Assembly: GCA_030159075.1 (NCBI GenBank)
Contig: BROG01000256.1
Location: forward strand, 599,001 to 663,000
Length of the DNA: 64,000 nucleotides
Direction of reading: 5' to 3'
Source: Atrina japonica
Lineage: Eukaryota > Mollusca > Bivalvia > Pterioida > Pinnidae
Shown here in pieces: positions 37,450 to 47,314 of the stretch. The number at the start of each line of letters is the position of its first letter. Position 1 is the stretch's first letter. Position numbers and translations under genes: made by a program. The notes beneath the pieces were generated by a model that did not search any database, was not told the origin of the DNA, and saw only the letters and a list, made by a program, of their open reading frames with translations.

Positions 37450-38640
37450 AATTCACGGTAAACAATAAATATTGCATTCTATCAGCACTATATATACACC
37501 AAGCCGAACAAAGCGGGATACCCATTATAAATTGCCCATCATTTAATTTGTTATCTCTTCATTGGATTTCGAAACCAAACATTTTGGAGGTGAAACTTGT
37601 CCTAATGTATGGAAACTAATCTGAAGGAATCCTCTAGAATTACAAAACAATCATTTTTGAAAAGTGTGTTGTGTTATTTTCTAAAGGTGTGAACGCCATC
37701 ATCTCACAAAGGAAATACAAACACAGTCGCCATATGATTCCACATTATCGAGCAGACGACCGAAGGTGAGGATTAACTTAACGTGCTGCCATGGTAATGC
37801 GATCTCGCTAAAACCTCGTGAGCATTGAATTGTCAAAACTGTCTCATTTTCTTCACACCTTTCGTATCGTATTTTCTCATTTGAAGCCTGCAGTACCTTA
37901 TATATAAAGAATATCGAAATACCAAATTTAATCTGGCAAATATTTTCAAATTCCATTCGTAAAAGTCACCTAAAGATTCATTTGAAAACTATGAAATATG
38001 AGGATTATAATTCGTCCAAAATTTGATACCAAGAATAATACACTAGAGAATAATGTGCATTTTGTTAGTTTCCTTATAATTAAGTTAGCAATGATACAGT
38101 GGCACTTTGAAGAAATCGTGGAATACTTTTTCGTGCCAATAATGAACCGACTTCCAATTTCTCGTAGAAATTAACACCCCTAGAGGAAAATAAATTTTAC
38201 ATCGTGTCTTTTTGCAGAGCAATTATTGCAAATTCGCACGGCATAACCAAAAATGTATACAGATTTATAGTAGGCAATCAAAATGCTACTAAAGTTCTGA
38301 GATAAAGTACAAACGCAAATTGAAAATATTCTTATTTGGAATGGAATGAAATTAAATTGAGGTCATTTTTTCTTTTAGTGTTTAAATACAATTCAACCTC
38401 AATGTACATTATCTTTTTAATTTGATTATTGACAGATAATCAACTCTGGAGGGAAATTCAATTAGTTAACATATTTAAATATTTGGGATAAGTATTTTAA
38501 GAATGTGCCGAATGTTACATACTAATCTCTGGCTTCTATATATCTTAGGAATCAAACAAGAATTCTGAGAACACTGATGAACCATAATTATTGTCATTTA
38601 CAAAACTCTTTTAACCAAAACTTAAATTGAATCCGTAACC
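37450..38640. other. Unique-looking DNA, no gene supported
   Basis: A minus-strand frame of 85 codons (37956-37699) has non-repetitive composition, but no family was recognised and no splice context could be confirmed. Confidence 0.4.
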
Positions 38641-38725
38641 GGACAGAGCGATGGACGGACGCGATAAATCTAGAGTCCCTTCCGTTTTTTCCGGGGTGAA
38701 ACTACATAAAGTATTTCTTATGAAT
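38640..38725. repeat. Possible dispersed GGACGGACG-type repeat
   Basis: The text ACCGGACAGAGCGATGGACG followed by TCTAGAGTCCCTTCCG and a CCGGGGTGAAAC ending is reminiscent of a short repeat seen widely in mollusc DNA. There is only one copy here, so this rests on recollection. Confidence 0.3.
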
Positions 38726-39120
38726 GGTAGAGAAACTGGAGCACCATACCCGTAACGGCATCAGCAAAATACCCCATGATGCTTGGGAACCAATAGATAA
38801 TATGACCCAATAATGATACAAATCTACAAAATATCGCTTTTTTGTCGGTTCATTTTATCTATTCATTTATTTGAGTAAAAGAATGATACAGTTGAATGTT
38901 ATACAATGTCTTCTGGTAAAGATCTGAAATGAACGTTATTCAAGACTGCAAAACACAGCAAGATTGTAAGAACTTTTATAGGCTACTGGTAGCCATTTTC
39001 GTGACAACGCATATTTTACAAGATAGATAGATGGATCATAGTTTCACTGGGCTGGTTATAGTACTGTTGATGAAGTTAGGTGGGTGGATAACAGATCTAA
39101 CTAACTAACTATGAGTCGTT

Positions 39121-39465
39121 ATCTATGGCGGGTTCAATGGGGGCGTAAAGGACGTACGTCCCATCTTTGGACGCTAAAGTATAGGTTTTTATATTACAGG
39201 AAAAAAACTCTCTACACGAACTTCACACTATTGTTTTCAGTCATATATAATAAATGATTATTGGTTATACTTCATTAATAGTACTGACACGTAAAGAATT
39301 TGGGTAAGATCTGAAAAATCTCTTTGATTTAATTCGAATTCCTCACTCAGAATAAGCCAAAACTCACCATTTTGCGTTTAGCAAAAAAAAAAAAAAAAAA
39401 ATGGCGGACGCCCAAAATACTTTACCCCGTCTTTGAAAATTCCTTGATCCGCCCCTGGTAGAGTG
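39121..39465. mobile_element. Candidate ~340 bp MITE with degenerate inverted ends
   Basis: The left part GGCGGGTTCAATGGGGGCG and the complement of the right part CAGGGGCGGATCAAGGAATT share a GGCGG-TCAA-GG pattern. Inner GGGGCGTAAAGGACG and GGGGTAAAGTATTTTGGGCG also correspond. The ends are imperfect and no target duplication was established. An 18 bp A-run lies inside near 39385-39402. Confidence 0.4.
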
Positions 39466-39469
39466 TATA

Positions 39470-39940
39470 TCTTTATTCATTTATTTGCAGTGTGATAAGT
39501 CATTGAAACTCATTGGATTCCTGTAGGTTCCTTTAAGGTTCCGGTGATGGAACTTCCAAAAAATTAACCAATTTTAGTATACTATATTGATAGAGATGTA
39601 ATTAAGGTGTGAGACTGTAATGAAATCTTGAATAGGTCTGAGGCATATATCATAAGGGAGAAAATATGCGGCTTCAAATGTAGTCATGCAACGGACCACC
39701 ATTGTAGTTGGCGAAGTTCGTGGTATTTGCTAAGCATGAACATAGGTTTTTGATTATATAATTTCTTGTATTTTTACACCAATTTTCAGCTTTATTCCGG
39801 TCTGCTATGTTCCGAAAAAAAAAAATGCACACAAAAATCGAAGCTGAAGAACTCATGCGATAACCGCCAATACAGTTAAATCTACAATATCCAAACTAGC
39901 GTTAAGAATTTGTAATATTGTGGGTTTGGAGTTACTAATA
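39470..39940. other. AT-rich DNA, no gene seen
   Basis: No supported coding or RNA gene. Confidence 0.45.
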
Positions 39941-39947
39941 TCTTGAT

Positions 39948-40142
<195 letters not shown>

Positions 40143-40213
40143 TAATGTAAGTGTGTATGTGATATGAGAGTTGTCTTTAGACATCAATCTGTTTGTTCTT
40201 TATTTATTTTCAC

Positions 40214-40303
40214 TTAACCCTTTCTCCTCTATATTTATAAATGGTACTCTCTTTTCTATTGTTTAGACAGGTCTATTATGGTCTATAGAGATGAAAGGAT
40301 TAG
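40214..40303. mobile_element. piggyBac-like MITE (family M4), ~90 bp
   Basis: TTAA-CCCTTTCTCCTCTA at the left and TATAGAGATGAAAGGATTAG at the right, with the family core GTTTAGACAGGTCTATTATG. The left target site is a perfect TTAA. The right end abuts a SINE. Confidence 0.72.
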
Positions 40304-40575
40304 TGTCAACCTCCGTGACCGAATGGTAAGAGCGTCGCACTTTAAAACGTGAAGACCCTCACCTCTAATCAACGCGGGTTCGAGTCCCGCTGGAGCCTCA
40401 GCTGATTTTGTGATTTTTTTTACCAGTTTACTTGCTGAAGGCCGGCGTTGTTTTCCTGAAGGCCGGTTGTGTCTTCCTGGATACAGTGTAACCGGGTTCT
40501 CCTCCACCGTAACAAACTCGCCGCCAACATACAAATGGAAAATTAAAAAAACAACAACAACAATAATAAAGTTAA
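40304..40575 (+). mobile_element. tRNA-derived SINE, different family (~270 bp)
   Basis: The head shows TGACCGAATGGTAAGAGCG (A-box region) and GCGGGTTCGAGTCCCGC, a perfect T-arm stem with B-box. The spacing between them is long, as in a Leu/Ser-type tRNA with a long variable arm, and the anticodon arm no longer pairs well, so it is not a functional tRNA. The body contains CTGAAGGCCGG twice, then TGTAACCGGGTTCTCCTCC. It ends in an AAC/AAT-rich tail (AAACAACAACAACAATAATA). The 103-codon minus frame is a translation of it. Confidence 0.75.
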
Positions 40576-40579
40576 TCTG

Positions 40580-41040
40580 GGGATTGTGATACATTTGGGA
40601 AAAAATTTAAAGAAGCTTTTTTCAAAGATCACTTCATATACAAAATAAACTGGAAAACTGATACATGCATTTTTATAATTTGCAATGATAAACTTGAGAG
40701 ATAAAAAGTAAAGCTTGGAGGATTTACTCGTGAATTAAAAAAAAACAACAACTTCAAATTTCAAATTTCTGTTAATTTGCGACAATTTATCATAATGGCG
40801 GAGATTCACTGGTGTCGGTTGATTTGTAATGGATTTCTCATTCATTTTTAGAATAACAATAACCATAAATAAACAATTATGATGATATCACGATCCTAAC
40901 ATCAAAAATGATATGAATTTTTAATCCATCCGAGTCTACACACCACACTAATACTAATAAACACGGATACTGATATCCTTTGGCTAGGCGGAGTGTCATT
41001 TTTACAAAATCGGCGCAAATCTGTTTTTATTTTATATTCT
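40580..41040. other. AT-rich DNA, no gene seen
   Basis: No supported gene. Confidence 0.5.
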
Positions 41041-41043
41041 TTT

Positions 41044-41064
41044 TGTTATTATTATTATTATTAC

Positions 41065-41118
<54 letters not shown>

Positions 41119-41127
41119 CATTATTTT
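41044..41127. repeat. ATT trinucleotide microsatellite, ~84 bp
   Basis: ATT units with one ACT and one ATC variant. The poly-Leu frame is an artefact. Confidence 0.97.
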
Positions 41128-41129
41128 GT

Positions 41130-42330
41130 TTCCTGTACGCAAGAACAATTTTAAACATTTCATTAAGATTTCAATTAATTTTAATAGGATTTTTTCAGTT
41201 CCTGTAATTCATGGTTTCAATTATTTACATCGAAAATCGTAATTTTTTCGTACTGGAAATAAAACAAATAATAGATAGATAGATGATAAATAGTATGATA
41301 GTAGACACCATGTTCTTTCATTTAGAAGATAAATGCGAAAAATAAAATCTATATTGTAAAAATGCACCAATTTCTGAATCAAATTTAATTTGTTTTGCGT
41401 ATTTTATTTCTGTATGGCCTCTAATTCTGTATTTACTAGAATCATCCAGTAACTAAATAAAAAGATATTATAGCATCATTTAAAAACATACGCTTTTTAT
41501 GAACACCATTGATCAGAGTAGGCCTATGTCTCGTTTCATTTGCAAACTTTGTTTAGCTAAACTAGATATACCTTAGTTTCGTATAACACTGCGAATGGGG
41601 CATCGATAAACTGATACCCTCTAATTACCACAGAGAACAAATTATTGATTTCTTCTGTGGACTTTACATTAGCCAGACACTTCAGCTAATGATTTAATGT
41701 CAATTACTGCGTTCAGATCTCGTTCTATTTGCACAGAAGGCCCGTCCATGTGCTGTAGCAATGTAAATATGTTTATTTTGCGGAAAATGAAGTAACCGTA
41801 AATGACCAAAGATAAACAAAAGCCGAAACTATTTCCATGCTCAATGATCCGGAACTGGAAATGTTTACAGGTGATTAATAATATTTATTTTGGTTTATTC
41901 TGGATTGTTGTTTATTATTTCTAATTAAGTAGGAATCATTTTATATCAGGAATATTTTCCGATCTGAAAAAAAAATGAATTATTCATTGTGATCAGTAAA
42001 AACAACAGACGCAAAAGATTGCTTTAATAGAAATTTTGTCAAGATTAAAATTTTCAGCGTTATGAAACACATGCAATATGAGAAAATGAAAAGTAACCTA
42101 CATAACAAATTTTCAAGTTTTTTTTTAAACCAGTCAAAATTAATCAGTATTTGAATTTTACAATATCAGAAAAATAAATTCACTTTATATTTCTTTTTAT
42201 AAATTTACATACATCCCAGACAATATCACATTCTGTGTTGTAATATTTAGTAAAGCATTTTATTTTTTAAATTAAAGTCGGACCACATACATTTGTAATT
42301 CACACACACACACGCCTTGGTGTAAATATA
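41130..42330. other. AT-rich DNA, no gene seen
   Basis: No supported coding or RNA gene. Confidence 0.5.
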
Positions 42331-42331
42331 C

Positions 42332-42453
<122 letters not shown>

Positions 42454-42454
42454 C

Positions 42455-43285
42455 AATATTATAAAATATATATTTTTACCCCAAGGCCATACACTGATAC
42501 TGATAAATTTTTCAACAAATTTCTTCTCCTAGCATTTTTTGTATTTGGTAATAATTCTGTAATAAAAAAGTAAAATATTAATCTACCAAACAAAATCATT
42601 CACATGCCACAGGACTGTACAAATTCCCCCTCTGAATCACATCTGTCATCAAATTTTCCAACCGCCATTCCAAGTTTATTACACCATAACGCAAATACTG
42701 TCGGCCTAATATTACATCATGTCTTCTAAAAACTCTCTAAACATGCGACATCTAATAAAACAACATATTTTCCTGTGAAAATCATTTTGAAACGATCTTT
42801 ATCATAATCAGAAAACATCCAACTAAAATGCAAAGATTTTACCCATGTTAATATATCCGAGAAAACGTTTCGAGATCTACCATGCCCGAACGAGATGTTT
42901 GGTTCAAGGCAGTATATTTGTAATCTTCGTAAATAAAAAAAATCGTATTAATAATGATCAGGATAAAAAAAATCAAACATGATTAATCTACGGCAGGTCA
43001 TCTGTAGTGTATTTTCCTACCCAAAACGGTAAAAAAAAAACCCCACACACAGAAACCCGAATTCAATCTGGAAATTCGTGTGTAGAGATTAAACGTTGTG
43101 TACTTGTAAAGAATCGTGGTCACATATGAATGGTTTTCGGTCTTTATCTTTTATTCATGTTTGATAAAAATTACTGATAGACAGTAAAATTAAATCAAAT
43201 TTGTCAAACGAGTTCATTGTGACAAACCATCTTTTCATCATTTATATTTAATTACACAATTAAAATTTCAAATTGATACGGGCAT
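42455..43285. other. AT-rich DNA upstream of mab-21, no gene seen
   Basis: No supported coding frame. It lies 0.7-1.5 kb upstream of mab-21 and could hold regulatory sequence, but no specific element is asserted. Confidence 0.45.
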
Positions 43286-43286
43286 A

Positions 43287-43322
43287 TTTATATATATTTA
43301 TTTATTTATTTATTTATTTATA
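43287..43322. repeat. TTTA microsatellite
   Basis: About nine TTTA units with TATATATT borders. Confidence 0.9.
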
Positions 43323-43379
43323 TATTCATTTCGGTATTCGCTGCAGTTGTTGATAGAATTTATCAGCACTTTCTTTCCA

Positions 43380-43560
43380 GTAGGGCTACTCTCTGTTGAA
43401 CGGCGCGTAGCTAATATCTTGTGTTCAGCGCCGCGGGTGTGCAAAGCTAATCATCCGCACTGCTGCACATAAAATAAGGCGGAGCTATGCAGAAATGTAC
43501 AAATCGCGTGCGACTAGTTGATTTTCTGGGGGCGGAGTTTATGGTTTACTCCTTTAACTC
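43380..43560 (+). promoter_or_regulatory. GC-rich promoter-like region upstream of mab-21
   Basis: This stands out from the AT-rich surroundings by CGGCGCG (43401), GCGCCGCGGG (43428), a TATA-like CATAAAATAAGG (43468-43479) and a GC-box GGGGGCGGAG (43528-43537), 0.44-0.62 kb before the mab-21 start. A TAATC homeodomain-type word is at 43448-43452. The spacing would give a 5' leader of roughly 0.5 kb. That leader contains two tiny upstream frames: ATG at 43933 (4 codons), and ATG at 43944 ending at the TAA 43959-43961 that closes the main frame upstream. The transcription start is inferred, not seen. Confidence 0.4.
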
Positions 43561-44000
43561 ATGCGGAAACACTTAACGACGATTGGACACATTTGTTGTA
43601 AGAGTTTCTTTTTTATCAATTATAGCTGAAGTGACAGTTACTTATAAAACTGATCCAAACGCATGACGTACGACTGCAAACACTAACCAACCATTTACCG
43701 CTTACAATAAATACAAAAACACTCGTAGTATCAAAACAGAGAAGACAATTGTCAGCGTGATTGAGTTCATCCTTCGTTAGCGTTGAGAGCCATGCAACTG
43801 TAAAAGTGAAAGTGAAATTTATATCTACATGGTCACAGCGATATCCATCTGTCATTATTGACCAGTAGGAATATTTTTCATGTGTTATAAAGTGCAATAT
43901 AGAACTGGTATTTTGGACACCGAAATATATTTATGACAAATATATGATAATATTTGTTTAAATTTGTGTGGAACTTAATCGGCTAGTCCAAAAACCGAGT

Positions 44001-45107
44001 ATGCTCCTGGAAGGCAATTCCCCGGACATGCTTGCAGCACAGTCCAAGATTTTATTTCAACTTAATAAATACTACAATGAGCGAGTTCAGACGAGACAAG
44101 GAAACACGGTTAAAACAATACGTGATGTCTGTAAAGTTGTCCAGGATGTGTTGAAAGAAGTTGAGGTTCAAGAGCCTCGTTTCATTAGTTCTCTAAACGA
44201 AGTAAACGGACGTTATGAGGGTCTTGACGTGATTTCACCGACAGAATTCGAGGTCGTACTGTATCTAAATCAAATGGGAGTTTTTAACTTTGTGGATGAT
44301 GGGACTATACCCGGTTGTGCTGTTCTAAAACTTAGTGATGGACGCAAAAGGTCAATGTCATTGTGGGTGGAATTCATTACAGCTTCCGGATATCTGTCGG
44401 CTAGAAAGATCCGATCACGGTTTCAAACTTTGGTGGCACAGGCAGTGGATAAATGCACCTACAGGGACTCAGTAAAAATGGTAGCAGATACCACGGAAGT
44501 GAAACTACGCATAAAAGAAAGGTATGTCGTTCAAATTACACCTGCATTCCGTTGTGGTGGCATTTGGTGCCGAAGTGCCGCTCATTGGCCCGTGCCGCAC
44601 GTGCAGTGGCCAAACCCGAACCTAGTCGCAGAAGTGAAAACGGAGGGATTCGATCTCCTATCCCGGGAAAGTATATATATGAAAGACAAACAGAGTGCTG
44701 CGGAGGGCGATGCATGGGTTATGTCATTTAAATACGCTGAAGACAGGTTGCTTTATGGTGGTTGCAGACGCCGGTGCCTTAGCATTCTCAAAACATTAAA
44801 AGACCGACATTTGGACATTCCAGGAAATCCTATCACAAACTATCATTTCAAAACTCTCCTGTTGTACGAATGTGAAAAACATCCAAGAGAGGTTGAATGG
44901 GACGACACGTGCTTGGGTGACAGGATTAATGGCATTCTGCTTCAAATGATTTCGTGTCTACAAAACCGGCGTTGCCCACATTACTTTTTACCAAATGTAG
45001 ATTTGTTCAAGGGAAAAGCACCCTCAGCAATGGACAACGCCGCCAAGCAGATTTGGCGTATATTGCGAGAATTACTAACCAACCCAAAGAGTCTGGAAAA
45101 GCTTTAA
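44001..45107 (+). CDS. mab-21: mab-21 orthologue (Mab-21/cGAS-like fold developmental protein), single exon, 368 aa
   Basis: Nuclear-type developmental regulator of the Mab-21 family (C. elegans mab-21, vertebrate MAB21L1/MAB21L2), needed in those animals for eye, neural and sensory-organ patterning. The fold is the cGAS-like nucleotidyltransferase, though no enzymatic product is established for this branch. The frame is continuous and ends at TAA 45105-45107; the C-terminus LTNPKSLEKL matches vertebrate MAB21L1. Near-invariant family blocks are visible: KEVEVQEPRFISSLNE (about residues 52-67), SPTEFEVVLYLNQMG (79-93), SDGRKRSMSLWVEFITASGY (about 111-130) and CPHYFLPN near the C-terminus. E82 and E84 in EFE align with the acidic metal-binding pair of cGAS. 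E58 and R60 correspond to human MAB21L2 E49 and R51, altered in eye malformation. Start: an in-frame TAA at 43959 closes the frame, and the first ATG is 44001 with A at -3. The next, 44028 (G at -3), gives 359 aa, exactly the vertebrate length. Intronless, like its vertebrate relatives. Confidence 0.96.
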   Translation: MLLEGNSPDMLAAQSKILFQLNKYYNERVQTRQGNTVKTIRDVCKVVQDVLKEVEVQEPRFISSLNEVNGRYEGLDVISPTEFEVVLYLNQMGVFNFVDDGTIPGCAVLKLSDGRKRSMSLWVEFITASGYLSARKIRSRFQTLVAQAVDKCTYRDSVKMVADTTEVKLRIKERYVVQITPAFRCGGIWCRSAAHWPVPHVQWPNPNLVAEVKTEGFDLLSRESIYMKDKQSAAEGDAWVMSFKYAEDRLLYGGCRRRCLSILKTLKDRHLDIPGNPITNYHFKTLLLYECEKHPREVEWDDTCLGDRINGILLQMISCLQNRRCPHYFLPNVDLFKGKAPSAMDNAAKQIWRILRELLTNPKSLEKL

Positions 45108-46490
45108 CATGGACATTTTCCTAGGTCCTTAAGATACAAATGTCCGCCGTAAATAAGCGCTATAGCAAATCATCATGTCGCCTAACTGTTCGTCAAGTGA
45201 AATGTGATCACGGAAATTGAAGAGCAACTGATGCTCGTTAAGATACTACGGTATTCTGGAAATTATTTTAAGAGTTTAATTTATAGGACCTAAATGTTAT
45301 TTTAGTGATATACATTCCATTAAATGTTCGAGGACAGATGTGCAGTTGTGTGCACCGGCGATGTTCAACATTCTGTGATTTCCCAAACGAAGCGAAAAAA
45401 AAAACAACAACAATACGTATACCGATCAGATCAACCACACAAAATTATGAAATTGTGTCACCACGTAGACAGTGCTCCATTTCTTGTTGTTGTTTATAAA
45501 AAAAAAACCAAACGGAATGATTCTCCAAAAAATTAAGAGATGGTCTGCATCAGTGTGACCTTGTTTGAGAAATATTTAATTATAAAATCCACGTGGTGGA
45601 TATGTACATCATGTGTGGTTCATCGTGAATTTCACAAAATATTCCGAACATTGTGGATATTTTACAAGGATATCGCATATATTTAAGTACATATATCGCC
45701 ATTGGTAAGTGATTAAAGTCGATATTAAGTATACACATATACATGTATACCGAAGGCTATAACCTGCCAAATCCATCTAGATTAAATCCTCGGTTTTCTT
45801 GAGGTGAAAGTGACGAAAATAGTATTGAACAATTTGCCAAAGAAAAATCATTCAGTTAATTCATCACCGATTCATCCGTATCGTAATCCGTTTCATGTAC
45901 GTTTCCTATGTGCACGCATGAGTGAAAGTGTTATAATCTCTGTTAATTTATTGGACAAAAAAGCGCATATATAAAAATTTGACTGGCTTTTATCGAAAGT
46001 TTATTTGAGAAATTGACATGAACTAAAATACTACGTATTTACGGTAACGCATTTTACTTGTTTATGTGTGTTGCCGGTGGTTCATGCCTGTGACGACTTT
46101 ATGTTAGCTAATGACTATATCATTTTGTTGGTTGTCTGGTTGACGTGAAACTTAAAAAAAAAGAAAGAAATGTATAACGTGTATCTTGTATACACACATA
46201 CAGAAATGACTTCTCATTAAATGTTAAAAATTAATATTTGTTTTTTTTTTCATTTTCGTTTTCTGTAACCCTTTTATTACTGTGGAATTCTTACGATTTT
46301 ACTCGCATAAATTAATTTTCAGAATTTAGATAACTCTGTGTCTGCGCTGACAAACGAGACATGACAAGAAATTCGTACAACTAATATACAAACTGTATGA
46401 AAAATATAATGTTTATCTATTTTACTATGATAATGGATCTCCGGGAAATCCGTATAGAAATCTAAATCGGATCATGGTGGTCAGTTTCAT
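45108..46490. other. 3' flank of mab-21, untranslated region and intergenic DNA
   Basis: No clear AATAAA signal was seen soon after the stop. The variant ATTAAA occurs at 45319-45324 and again near 45712 and 45781, so a 3' untranslated region of a few hundred bases is possible. Two overlapping frames of 64-70 codons (45305-45536) are lysine/serine-rich and unrecognised. Confidence 0.45.
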
Positions 46491-46496
46491 GATCAA

Positions 46497-46630
46497 TTTC
46501 AGACAAGAGTCATGTTGTAAAATTTTGAATCTACCGGGTATGTGTAAATACAAAATTTACTTGCCAGATTGTATTTTTCTTTTATTAACATCCATCCCGT
46601 AAATTGAAAAAATTACAACATGACACATGA
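46497..46630. repeat. G-tract foldback repeat (family G), copy 1
   Basis: The left arm GTCATGTTGTAAAATTTTG, ACCGGGTATGTGTAAATACA is mirrored by the right arm CATCCATCCCGTAAATTG, AATTACAACATGACAC. The whole element can fold back on itself. Non-coding. Confidence 0.7.
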
Positions 46631-46689
46631 ATAATAGTTAATGAAGGTCTGTGGTACCCCGGGTACAATGTAATCGTATCAAAAGTAAC

Positions 46690-46785
46690 CTCCGTACAAA
46701 CTAAAATTGTGGAGCGTGTTGTCATGTTATTAATTGTGAGTATACGGGGTGGGTGTTAATACAACATGACAATGGGTGGCTTATA
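46690..46785. repeat. G-tract foldback repeat (family G), copy 2, partial
   Basis: It shows TTGTCATGTTATTAATTGTG, ACGGGGTGGGTGTTAATACA and ACATGACAATGGGTGG. Confidence 0.6.
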
Positions 46786-47104
46786 ATATTAAAAAGAATT
46801 TTTTTTTCTTATAAAAGTATCATATTTATCATACCTACTTTAGCTCCTCTGAAATAGACATATCATCTACTTAGGAAATGGATTGACCACTGATGGAGAG
46901 TAGCCATGAGTCTAAAAGACTAGACAGAGCAGCTAAAGTCCCGGTTTCGTTGTTACTTGTATTTTAATACTTGTGTAAAATTCTCTATCAGTACCGTACT
47001 CTAGATAGATGCTTTTGATACACTGCAACTGAAATAAACATCTGTCACTCAGTGGAGTTTTAAAATCTGAAACCTAAATATGAAATCGAAATAGTAGATT
47101 TACA

Positions 47105-47310
47105 GTTGTCATGTTGTAAATTTTAAATTTATCTGGCGGATGTTGTATATTTTGTATTCATGGGGTGGGTGTCATGTTTTAAATTTTGTAAATTTTATCG
47201 GGTGGGTGTTATGTTGTAATGTTTTTGTATTAACACCCACCCAATCAAATCAAAATTTACAACATTGCACCCATCCAGTAAATTAAAAATTTACAACATA
47301 ACACCGCAAC
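47105..47310. repeat. G-tract foldback repeats (family G), compound copy 3
   Basis: Plus-strand GTCATGTTGTAAATTTTA and GGGGTGGGTGTCATGTTTTA are followed by CGGGTGGGTGTTATGTTG, then the opposite orientation TTAACACCCACCC and AAATTTACAACATAACACC. It looks like two overlapping or nested copies. Confidence 0.68.
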
Positions 47311-47314
47311 GAAT

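Noticed and set aside
37699..37956. 85-codon minus-strand frame considered as a host-gene (neurobeachin-type) exon
   Set aside because: The residues did not match any part of that family that I can recall, and no splice-site pair could be confirmed.
40304..40400. Functional tRNA gene
   Set aside because: The T-arm is perfect but the anticodon and acceptor stems do not pair properly, and a SINE body and tail follow.
43968..44000. Upstream GTG as the start of mab-21 (379 aa)
   Set aside because: GTG is not a normal start in animals. The first ATG in frame is 44001.
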